DNA of 64,000 bases. Source: CAYFFV01 sp964342695. GTDB lineage: Bacteria > Acidobacteriota > Vicinamibacteria > Vicinamibacterales > UBA8438. Shown here piece by piece: positions 42,142 through 49,741 of this stretch. Location: assembly GCA_964342695.1 (NCBI GenBank), contig CAYFFV010000011.1:16086-80085 (forward strand), read 5' to 3'. The translations under genes were made by a program, and so were the position numbers. The notes beneath the pieces were generated by a model. It saw only the letters and a program-made list of their open reading frames with translations. It made no database searches and was not told where the DNA came from. Every line of letters starts with the position of its first letter. Within the stretch, counting starts at the first letter, position 1.

Positions 42142-43061
42142 CTTTGCTCAAATAATGCGTCGACATACTCAGGAGCCGAAAAAGCAATCAGATCCCGCTC
42201 TGATTCCCCGACACCAACATACTTAATCGGAAGACCCAACTGAGATGTAATCGCCACAGCAATACCACCTTTTGCAGTGCCATCCAATTTTGTCAGAATA
42301 ACTCCAGTCGCATCTACGCTCTCAATAAACTGCTTAGCTTGGTTCACACCATTTTGGCCGACCGTCGCGTCTAGTACCAATAAGACCTCATGCGGCGCGC
42401 CTTTAGAAGCACGAGACGCAACCCGATAGATTTTTCTTAATTCATTCATCAAATCTACACGGGTATGCAATCGGCCAGCCGTGTCCACTAAAACAACATC
42501 GTTTCCCCTGGCCTTAGCTGCCTTAATTGAATCGAACACAATCGCCGCAGCATCTCCTCCCTCACGGGTCTTGACAAGGTCCACGCCAATACGATCAGTC
42601 CATATTTTAAGTTGGGAAACGGCAGCAGCTCTAAAAGTGTCAGCCGCACATACAAGAGGAGATCGACCTTCTTTTAAAAATCGATGCGCCAATTTACCAA
42701 CCGTCGTTGTTTTTCCTGCTCCATTTACACCAACAACAAAAACTACGTGCGGAGAGGCGTCTGTTTTAAGGGTCTTCTCTGGCAATGTGAAAAGATCTAC
42801 TATGCTTTGCTTTACACAATCTCGCAACGACACTTCCTGACGCCTATTGCCTCCCTTTGTCAGGTCCTCAAGAATCTTCGACACAGCACAAACACCAAGA
42901 TCGGCCTCCAATAAAATCTCTTCGACAGCCTCAATGGTCTCACCTTGAATTTCATCGTCGCCATTGTCAGTTTTTGAATCAGAAAGCAACTTATCGAGCT
43001 TGTCACCCACGTTAACGGCAGATCTGTTTAACACTGAAACAAAACGTTCAAACACCCCCAT
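42126..43061 (-). CDS. ftsY: Signal recognition particle receptor FtsY
   Basis: This 311-residue receptor GTPase docks Ffh at the membrane. It begins with a short helical N domain (VSVLNRSAVNVGDKLDKLL), then the P-loop VGVNGAGKTTTVGKLAHRF, ADTFRAAAVSQLKIW, VLVDTAGRLHTRVDL and VILTKLDGTAKGG, ending KYVGVGESERDLIAFSAPEYVDALF. The acidic A domain of E. coli FtsY is absent, as in many bacteria. It follows gpsA after five bases. Confidence 0.96.
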   Translation of the reverse strand: MGVFERFVSVLNRSAVNVGDKLDKLLSDSKTDNGDDEIQGETIEAVEEILLEADLGVCAVSKILEDLTKGGNRRQEVSLRDCVKQSIVDLFTLPEKTLKTDASPHVVFVVGVNGAGKTTTVGKLAHRFLKEGRSPLVCAADTFRAAAVSQLKIWTDRIGVDLVKTREGGDAAAIVFDSIKAAKARGNDVVLVDTAGRLHTRVDLMNELRKIYRVASRASKGAPHEVLLVLDATVGQNGVNQAKQFIESVDATGVILTKLDGTAKGGIAVAITSQLGLPIKYVGVGESERDLIAFSAPEYVDALFEQRWSRN

Positions 43062-43066
43062 TCGCT

Positions 43067-44071
43067 CTATTCGCCCTCGTGCTCTGAACGCTGACGACGA
43101 AGCATTAATTCTTCGACCGCAACCCTCGGCGCAGTCCTACCTGCAATTACCTCGGCCATCTGAAAAGTTATGGGTAACTCCACCTGATATTCAGACCCTA
43201 GTTTTAAGGCCGCAGCCGTTGTGCGAATCCCTTCAGCCACAGTCTTCGTTGTAGGAAGAATATCCTCTAATTTTTTCCCTTTGCCTAATTCGAGACCGAT
43301 AGCTCTATTGCGACTTAAATGCCCGTTACACGTTAAAACCAAATCCCCAAGACCACTTAAACCTGAAAGAGTCTCACGCCGTCCACCAATAGCAACTGCC
43401 AAACGGGAAATCTCTGCGAGCCCTCTGGTAATAAGAGCCGACTGAGCATTGGAACCAAGATCCAAGGACTCAACTGTCCCAGCAGCAATCGCAATAATGT
43501 TTTTCATTGCGCCTCCCATTTCAACTCCCACTACATCGTCCGTGCCATAAAGTCGAAAATATGTGGACCGAAGACCCTGCTGAACTGACTTCACAATATC
43601 TTGATTGTCGCCGGCTACAGATACCGCCGTTGGACATCCCCGTGCCAACTCCAGAGCGAAACTAGGTCCAGACAAAACAACTACCGCCTGCGACACACCT
43701 AACTCTTGTTGTATTACTTGGGACATTCTCAATTGAGATTCAACCTCAATCCCTTTTGTCGCACTAACAACAACAGTGTCGGAGGCTATCGAATTTTTTA
43801 GCTTTTTTATTACCTCTCTTAGACCGTGAGACGGGATGGTACAAACAACACAAGATACCCCGTCTACCGCGTCCTCTAAAGAAAACACCGGAACAACCTT
43901 TGACGGCAGTTTCTCACCTTGCAGATAGGTGCTATTTACTCTCGTCTTCTGAATTTCTTCGATGAGGGATTCATTTCTCGCCCATAACCTAACCTCTCTA
44001 TCAAGTCTTCCAAGATGAATTGCAAGTGCTGTACCCCAACCGCCTCCACCAAGCACAGCCACTCTATTCAT
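43067..44071 (-). CDS. gpsA: Glycerol-3-phosphate dehydrogenase [NAD(P)+]
   Basis: About 334 residues from ATG at 44071, which starts directly at the nucleotide-binding MNRVAVLGGGGWGTALAIHLG; the frame opens upstream at 44125 but would overlap plsY. It makes sn-glycerol-3-phosphate for phospholipids. Other motifs are VVSATKGIEVES, VVLSGPSFALELARGCPTAV, GVEMGGAMKNIIAIAAG and LSGLSGLGDLVLTC. Its product is the substrate of the neighbouring plsY. Confidence 0.95.
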   Translation of the reverse strand: MNRVAVLGGGGWGTALAIHLGRLDREVRLWARNESLIEEIQKTRVNSTYLQGEKLPSKVVPVFSLEDAVDGVSCVVCTIPSHGLREVIKKLKNSIASDTVVVSATKGIEVESQLRMSQVIQQELGVSQAVVVLSGPSFALELARGCPTAVSVAGDNQDIVKSVQQGLRSTYFRLYGTDDVVGVEMGGAMKNIIAIAAGTVESLDLGSNAQSALITRGLAEISRLAVAIGGRRETLSGLSGLGDLVLTCNGHLSRNRAIGLELGKGKKLEDILPTTKTVAEGIRTTAAALKLGSEYQVELPITFQMAEVIAGRTAPRVAVEELMLRRQRSEHEGE

Positions 44072-44096
44072 TAAATCTGCCTTGTATTCCGTTTTG

Positions 44097-44684
44097 TCAG
44101 ATAGGCTCATTAATCCGTCGCTCATTTCCGGAATGTAATCGGGCTATATTTTGATGATGCCTTGCAATCACAAGTAAGGACAAGCTCACTGTCGTATAAA
44201 AAACCAATCCTAAACTTTCATTTACACCAACTACTATCGACAGTGTCAGCATTGCGAGTATTGAGGCTAAGGACACGAAGCGAGTAACGAAAACCACTAT
44301 AACAAACACACCAATTGCAAGTGCGGAAGCGAGTGGTGTAAGCAATAGAAACACCCCACAGGACGTCGCCACACCTTTACCTCCTCGAAACTTAAGCCAT
44401 ACCGGAAAAACATGACCAACAACCGAACCCACAGCGGCCATGACTACTATATCTCCTGAAACTTCCAGACTCCTAGCAACTAAAACAGTGACAAAACCTT
44501 TACTGATATCCAAAATCAGCACACAGGCACTCAGAAGTTTATTGCCAATCCGAAAGACATTGGTGGCACCTATGTTTCCACTGCCAACCAACCTTAAGTC
44601 AGAAACACCTGCATAGCGAGTCAGTATCAAAGCGAAAGGCACTGACCCGATAAAATATCCAAGCGCTACCGCAATAATATCCAT
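44097..44684 (-). CDS. plsY: Glycerol-3-phosphate acyltransferase PlsY
   Basis: This 195-residue integral membrane enzyme transfers acyl groups from acyl-phosphate to glycerol-3-phosphate. It has the signatures YFIGSVPFALILTR, LVGSGNIGATNVFR and HVFPVWLKFRGGKGVATSCG, with about five membrane helices. It lies between cinA and gpsA, the enzyme that supplies its substrate. Confidence 0.95.
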   Translation of the reverse strand: MDIIAVALGYFIGSVPFALILTRYAGVSDLRLVGSGNIGATNVFRIGNKLLSACVLILDISKGFVTVLVARSLEVSGDIVVMAAVGSVVGHVFPVWLKFRGGKGVATSCGVFLLLTPLASALAIGVFVIVVFVTRFVSLASILAMLTLSIVVGVNESLGLVFYTTVSLSLLVIARHHQNIARLHSGNERRINEPI

Positions 44685-44699
44685 AAAGAATTAACGTCT

Positions 44700-45983
44700 T
44701 TACTTTACGACTCTTCTGAGAAGATTTCTCCTCAACAAATCTAATGCATATAAAGTAGCCTGCGCTCGAATTTCCTCTCGACTCCCACGAAGTTCTAATT
44801 GCTTCGTCTTTGAAAACCCCTCAGGACCTGCGAGTGAAATAAAAATTCGTCCAACGGGCTTGTCCCTAGAACCGCCACCGGGGCCGGCAATACCCGTAAT
44901 CGACAACGAAAAGTCCGCCTTTGCTTTGATTCGAGCGCCTCTCGCCATGGCGACAGCCACCGGCCCACTAACTGCGCCTTCATGTTCAATCAACTTTTTG
45001 TCGACTCCCAGCATTTTCACCTTTGCTTCGTTGCTATATACGACCCATCCTATTCCCAGATAATCGGAACTTCCGGGCACATTCGTCAAGCGAGCAAAAA
45101 CTAGACCACCAGTACATGACTCGGCAACCGTCAAGCTGTTCTTGGACGCTCGCAACAGCTGACCAACAACCGCTTCAAGAGTAGACCCATTTACACTTAC
45201 GATGTCATCACCTAATAAACCTGAAATCTCATCAGCAGCATCTTCGAGCACCTTGATTACGCCGACGTTATCGACAGACCGCGCAGACAACCACAAATCA
45301 ACTTGACCTGATGAAGCCAAAATTGAGGTTTCGATACTCGGATTACCATCTCTTAACCGAGAATAAACTGGGTAGGTTACCTCTTCAATAAAAGACTCTG
45401 GTCGCCCACACGTACTAATGACAAGACGGTGCAGGCTGTTTTGCTGTCGGCATAGGGGTTCAATCCATTTCGAGGTTGCCTCCGTAAACATAGGCTGCAG
45501 TTCTCTAGGTGGCCCAGGCAAAACCAAACAAACTGCATCACCACCTCGCACCCACATACCAGGAGCAGTTCCACGCCCATTAACCAACACTTCGGCTCCG
45601 GCAGGAATCAGTGCTTGTCTCAAATTAATCCCGGGCATTTTCAAGCCTCGTGCCCTAAATCGTTCGCGAATAAGTTGAGCAGACGGAACATGTTCCTCAA
45701 GAGCCACACCAAAGACTGCCGCGACGGCTTCTCTTGTCACATCATCCGCCGTTGGACCCAGTCCCCCTGTAACTAAAACGATATCTACCGCTGACATACC
45801 TGCACGAATGGCCTCGGAGATTTGTTCCATGCAATCGCCAACAACTACTTTATAGGCCAACCTAATTCCTAAATCGTTGAGTTTACTAGTGAGAAACATT
45901 GAATTTGTATCGAAACGATCCGAGGTTAACATCTCTGATCCAACTGCGATTATCACCGCGTCAGAAATTTCAAATGGTTTCAT
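44700..45983 (-). CDS. cinA: CinA-family protein (nicotinamide-nucleotide amidohydrolase type)
   Basis: This 427-residue protein has an N-terminal molybdopterin-binding-like (COG1058) domain with AVIIAVGSEMLTSDRFDTNSMFL and VLVTGGLGPTADDVTREAVA, and a C-terminal PncC-type amidohydrolase domain (about 270-420) with SLTVAESCTGGLVFARLTNVPG, GIGWVVYSNEAKVKMLGV and SITGIAGPGGGSRDKPVG. The family hydrolyses NMN or ADP-ribose and is found next to pgpA or recA. It follows pgpA after about 10 bases. Confidence 0.94.
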   Translation of the reverse strand: MKPFEISDAVIIAVGSEMLTSDRFDTNSMFLTSKLNDLGIRLAYKVVVGDCMEQISEAIRAGMSAVDIVLVTGGLGPTADDVTREAVAAVFGVALEEHVPSAQLIRERFRARGLKMPGINLRQALIPAGAEVLVNGRGTAPGMWVRGGDAVCLVLPGPPRELQPMFTEATSKWIEPLCRQQNSLHRLVISTCGRPESFIEEVTYPVYSRLRDGNPSIETSILASSGQVDLWLSARSVDNVGVIKVLEDAADEISGLLGDDIVSVNGSTLEAVVGQLLRASKNSLTVAESCTGGLVFARLTNVPGSSDYLGIGWVVYSNEAKVKMLGVDKKLIEHEGAVSGPVAVAMARGARIKAKADFSLSITGIAGPGGGSRDKPVGRIFISLAGPEGFSKTKQLELRGSREEIRAQATLYALDLLRRNLLRRVVK

Positions 45984-45993
45984 AAATAATTAC

Positions 45994-46452
45994 TTAAAAT
46001 GAAGTCTGCACCCATAAAATCGCTCGAACAGTTAGAGCCGCGTAAACCCCTGCGACTAAATCGTCAAGCATGATGCCCCAGCCCCCGCGAAACCTTTCAC
46101 AATACCGAGCAGGAAACGGTTTAACAATATCGAAAAATCGAAAAGCAAGAAATCCAATAAATGCAACCGCTATAGAAGCTTCGACCCACAACAGAGTTAA
46201 AAGCATACCTGCAACCTCATCGATAACAACTAAGCCAGGATCCTTTTTTTGAAGAGACCTCTCCGTGACAGACGCCGCCCATATTCCTAAGACTGTAACG
46301 ACAACAAGAAGTGGCAGCTCGATTTCTCCACCATAAAAATTGCGGGCAAAAAAGTAAAGGGCGAGCGCCCCCAAAGACCCTGCTGTCCCAGGAGCAAACG
46401 GTACGTATCCAACGTATCCAAAGGTCGCTACCAATGTTGCCATATATTTCAT
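45994..46452 (-). CDS. pgpA: Phosphatidylglycerophosphatase A
   Basis: About 152 residues from ATG at 46452, which precedes the conserved MATLVATFGYVGYVPFAPGTAGSLGA-like start (FAPGTAGS motif); the frame opens at 46533 but the extra residues lack the domain. PgpA dephosphorylates PGP to phosphatidylglycerol. Other signatures are VVIDEVAGMLLTLL and the C-terminal GGWGIMLDDLVAGVYA. It leads the cinA-plsY-gpsA run of phospholipid genes. Confidence 0.92.
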   Translation of the reverse strand: MKYMATLVATFGYVGYVPFAPGTAGSLGALALYFFARNFYGGEIELPLLVVVTVLGIWAASVTERSLQKKDPGLVVIDEVAGMLLTLLWVEASIAVAFIGFLAFRFFDIVKPFPARYCERFRGGWGIMLDDLVAGVYAALTVRAILWVQTSF

Positions 46453-46579
46453 TACGTCCAACCTATTTGCCAGTGCACCCTGGCGCAGCACTTCAATCTT
46501 GTAATCGAGAGACAATCTGTTCGCCCGTGTCACTTTTCTAGAAAAACGGCAAGGACCAAGAACATTCAGACGGGCGTTT

Positions 46580-47386
46580 TCAATTAATACTCAATAGTTC
46601 ACCTTGGATTTCAGTTTTTAGTTTATTGGCTTCATCTGAACTGGGCTCCCCAGGACTAATGAGATCTAACAATCTTAATGCCTCCAAGTAGCGACCATCC
46701 GCCATCTCTTTCTCCGCTCGCCGCAAGGTAATATCTGACATCAATAATAATTGCACCTCTGAACTTTCATCATGACTAGAAACCGAAAACCTTTCCTCGG
46801 GCAGCAATGTATTCCTCTCCAATAGCCCATCTGAATTCCAAAACCATAAAACCGCCACCAGACCCAAAACGCATAGACAGAAAAACGCTGTCAAATATTC
46901 ATTTCTTGACCAAGATGATTTTCTAAAACCAGAAAGATTAAACCTCTCCCCATCTTCATGAGCAATGCTTTGGGAACGTTCTCCTTTTGCGGGCACCCCG
47001 GAAGCCATGTCAAGTCGATTGAGGCGATCAAGAAGAGTCAAGGCCTCGTCTCGCCCACCTCCACTCTTAACTGCGACTGACAATAGTTCTCTAGCCTTGT
47101 TTATATCACCACGATTAAAAGCTTCAGCACCGACAAAGAAAGATTCCTCAGATTCTCTTATCTTTTCAGCAACAGCCGAGCGAGCTTTGGCGATATAGGC
47201 CTGAGCACGGGTATTATTACGCTCTAAGAAAAGAACCCGACTCCAAACTTCAATAGCTCGCTCGAATCGCTGTTTAAAGTAATAGTCAAGACCCTGAAGT
47301 AAGAGCCTCTCGATCTTAACTTCGGTCTCTTCATCGAGTTTGCTATTCGAGTCGCTGAGATTTTTCCCGTGCGGTGAATCCAACAT
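46580..47386 (-). CDS. Single-pass membrane protein with TPR-like repeats (268 aa)
   Basis: I do not recognise a named family. Residues 20-120 look like helical tetratricopeptide repeats (LLLQGLDYYFKQRFERAIEVW, RVLFLERNNTRAQAYIAKARS, AEAFNRGDINKARELLSVA). A membrane helix lies at about 162-184 (YLTAFFCLCVLGLVAVLWFW). The C-terminal part again reads as a helix-turn-helix pair (AEKEMADGRYLEALRLLDLI). The N-terminus has no signal peptide, so the repeats probably face the cytoplasm. It is the first gene of the leftward pgpA-cinA-plsY run and diverges from ftcD with a 73-base gap. Confidence 0.75.
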   Translation of the reverse strand: MLDSPHGKNLSDSNSKLDEETEVKIERLLLQGLDYYFKQRFERAIEVWSRVLFLERNNTRAQAYIAKARSAVAEKIRESEESFFVGAEAFNRGDINKARELLSVAVKSGGGRDEALTLLDRLNRLDMASGVPAKGERSQSIAHEDGERFNLSGFRKSSWSRNEYLTAFFCLCVLGLVAVLWFWNSDGLLERNTLLPEERFSVSSHDESSEVQLLLMSDITLRRAEKEMADGRYLEALRLLDLISPGEPSSDEANKLKTEIQGELLSIN

Positions 47387-47459
47387 GGAATCTAAAAATT
47401 ATATCCTATGGATACTACAGTGCTCACATCCATATGCTTAATTAAAAATAATTGAAACA

Positions 47460-48368
47460 ATGAAGATTCTAATTGAATCGGTCCCCAACATCAGTGAAGG
47501 TCGCGACCCCAAAAAAATAAAGCTCATTGTTGGTGAACTCACAAAAATACTCGGCCCATACCTACTTGATTGGTCATCTGACCCCTTTCACAACCGCACT
47601 GTTTTTACTATGGCTGGACACCCAGCCATTATCGAACGAGCACTCATAAAGCTTTTTGAAGTATCTATCGACCTTATCGATCTCAACAAACACGAAGGGG
47701 AACACCCGCGAGTTGGTGCGGTCGACGTAGTCCCAATTATCCCTCTTAACCCCCTTTCGAGAATTAATTGTTTTCAGCTAGCAAAAGATTTAGGACTGAC
47801 AGTATCTGAAAGATTTCGTCTTCCCGTATATCTTTACGAGGACTCTTCAATGGGACCTCGAACGCGAAGGCTCGAAGACATTAGACGAGGTCAATTGGCA
47901 GGCATCTCAGAGCGAATGAAGAAAAATATATGGTTTCCTGATTTCGGACCCAATACACCGCATCCCACAGCAGGAATCTCGGTCATTGGTGTTCGAAAGC
48001 CGTTAATAGCATTTAATATAAACCTCTCGACCGATGACATTTGCTTGGCTCGTCAAATAGCCAAAAGAGTTCGCGAAAGCAGCGGAGGACTTCCCTGTGT
48101 CAAAGCTCTAGGGATTCGTCTAGCCGAGAAAAAAAGAGTTCAAGTCTCTATAAATCTAACTGACTACACCAAGACCTCTCTTAAAACACTCTTCTCCTTC
48201 GTAGAACGAGAAGCACAAAAAGAGGGAGTTTCAATCCACAGCAGAGAATTTATTGGCCTAATACCCGCCGAAGCCATCGAGTCAGTCAAGCCCAGTAAAC
48301 TTTTCGCAAAGAACTTCAAATGCAGTCAGATACTTGAGGACCGGCTTCGGAAGACTCGGCTACTCTAG
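47460..48368 (+). CDS. ftcD: Glutamate formiminotransferase
   Basis: This 302-residue protein matches the FTCD N and middle domains: LIESVPNISEGRDPKKI at the start, FHNRTVFTMAG, HEGEHPRVGAVDVVPIIPL and the GPRTRRLEDIRRGQ segment. It moves the formimino group from formiminoglutamate to tetrahydrofolate in histidine breakdown. The cyclodeaminase domain is absent, as usual in bacteria. The last 53 bases overlap the convergent NtrC-like gene. Confidence 0.9.
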   Translation: MKILIESVPNISEGRDPKKIKLIVGELTKILGPYLLDWSSDPFHNRTVFTMAGHPAIIERALIKLFEVSIDLIDLNKHEGEHPRVGAVDVVPIIPLNPLSRINCFQLAKDLGLTVSERFRLPVYLYEDSSMGPRTRRLEDIRRGQLAGISERMKKNIWFPDFGPNTPHPTAGISVIGVRKPLIAFNINLSTDDICLARQIAKRVRESSGGLPCVKALGIRLAEKKRVQVSINLTDYTKTSLKTLFSFVEREAQKEGVSIHSREFIGLIPAEAIESVKPSKLFAKNFKCSQILEDRLRKTRLL

Positions 48369-49731
48369 CGGACCGTTTCCCTTGATAATTAATTCCATAC
48401 GCTCTCATTTTTCGATACAAATTACTACGCTCAAGTCTCAAGACGCGGGCGGTTTTTGATATATTGCCCTGCTCCCGCGCCAGAGCTCGAACAATATAGT
48501 CACGTTCAAAGCGCTCCCGAGCCTCACTTAATGGCACTGACTGCTCTTCAGCATCATTACGACTGACATCCCCACCACTTAAGAATTCCAATTCATGAGC
48601 ACCTATCTTCGGCCCTGGAACCATTATCGCGAGGCGTTCAAGAACATTGCGCAGTTCACGAACATTTCCTGGCCAACCATGAGCACAAAGCACTATCAAA
48701 GCCTCCGGGTCAACCTCTTTTACTCGATGACCATATTCTCGAGCAAACTCTTGTAAAAAATGATTCGCCAGATCGTGAATATCCTGACTTCTTGCTCTGA
48801 GAGGCGGCACGGCAATGGGAACCACGTTAAGCCTGAAGAACAAATCATCACGAAATAGCCCCTTTGATATGGCACTTGGTAAATCCTTATTAGTGGCAGC
48901 CAAAACTCTAACATCAACAGCTACACCACCATCGCTACCGAGTCGTTCAACGACTTGTTCTTGAAGTACTCGCAACACCTTTGCCTGAGTGTTCAGGCTC
49001 ATATCTCCGACTTCATCTAAAAACAAAGTCCCTCCGTCCGCCACCTCAAACTTTCCTCGGCGATCAGTAACAGCACCCGTAAAAGCGCCTTTTGTATAAC
49101 CAAAAAGTTCGCTCTCAATAAGTTCTTCAGGAATTGCAGCACAATTCACCTCAACAAACGGTTTTGCCGACCTTCGACTCATCGAGTGAACACTGCGCGC
49201 AACGAGTTCCTTTCCCGTGCCATTTTCACCATAAATTAAGACCCTGCCATTAGTAGGAGCAGCCCTAGAAATCTCATCTCGCAGGCGTTTCATTTCAGGA
49301 CTTTCACCCACCATGACATATCGCCTATCCACATTGGCACGCAAAACACGATTTTCAGCTTCTAAACGCCTCTGCCTAAGAGCATTCCTTGCGACAAGAA
49401 CAATTTTGTCCAAAGAGACAGGCTTCTCGACAAAATCGAATGCTCCCATCTTTATAGCTCGTACCGCAGACTCAACATTCCCATGCCCAGAAATCATTAC
49501 CACCTCTGAATCCACCCCTAATTCTCGAAGTCTTTCTAATGTCTCCAGACCATCCAATCTCGGCAACCAAATATCGAGAATAATCACATCATAAATTCGT
49601 TGAGATACGGACGAAAGACAAGATTCTCCACTCTCGACAGCATCAACAGAGTAACCTTCATCTTTTAATACACCTGAAAGTGCAGAACGCACCCCAGATT
49701 CATCATCGACGATCAAGAATGATGCTTTCAC
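48316..49731 (-). CDS. Sigma-54-dependent response regulator (NtrC/NtrX type)
   Basis: This 471-residue regulator has a receiver domain with Asp53 (VIILDIWLPRLDG), an AAA+ domain with Walker A GENGTGKE at 168-175, Walker B GGTLFLDEVGDM at about 233-244, and the sigma-54-contact motif GAFTGA at 215-220. A C-terminal Fis-type helix-turn-helix follows (QGNISKTARVLRLERSNLYRKM). It therefore activates sigma-54 promoters. It starts with GTG and GGAGG four bases upstream, ten bases after its kinase gene. Its tail runs into ftcD on the opposite strand. Confidence 0.94.
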   Translation of the reverse strand: MKASFLIVDDESGVRSALSGVLKDEGYSVDAVESGESCLSSVSQRIYDVIILDIWLPRLDGLETLERLRELGVDSEVVMISGHGNVESAVRAIKMGAFDFVEKPVSLDKIVLVARNALRQRRLEAENRVLRANVDRRYVMVGESPEMKRLRDEISRAAPTNGRVLIYGENGTGKELVARSVHSMSRRSAKPFVEVNCAAIPEELIESELFGYTKGAFTGAVTDRRGKFEVADGGTLFLDEVGDMSLNTQAKVLRVLQEQVVERLGSDGGVAVDVRVLAATNKDLPSAISKGLFRDDLFFRLNVVPIAVPPLRARSQDIHDLANHFLQEFAREYGHRVKEVDPEALIVLCAHGWPGNVRELRNVLERLAIMVPGPKIGAHELEFLSGGDVSRNDAEEQSVPLSEARERFERDYIVRALAREQGNISKTARVLRLERSNLYRKMRAYGINYQGKRSARVAESSEAGPQVSDCI

Positions 49732-49741
49732 AAAACCTCCG

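Noticed and set aside
42126..42160. FMN riboswitch before ribD
   Set aside because: ribD starts inside the end of ftsY, leaving no room for a riboswitch of over 100 bases.
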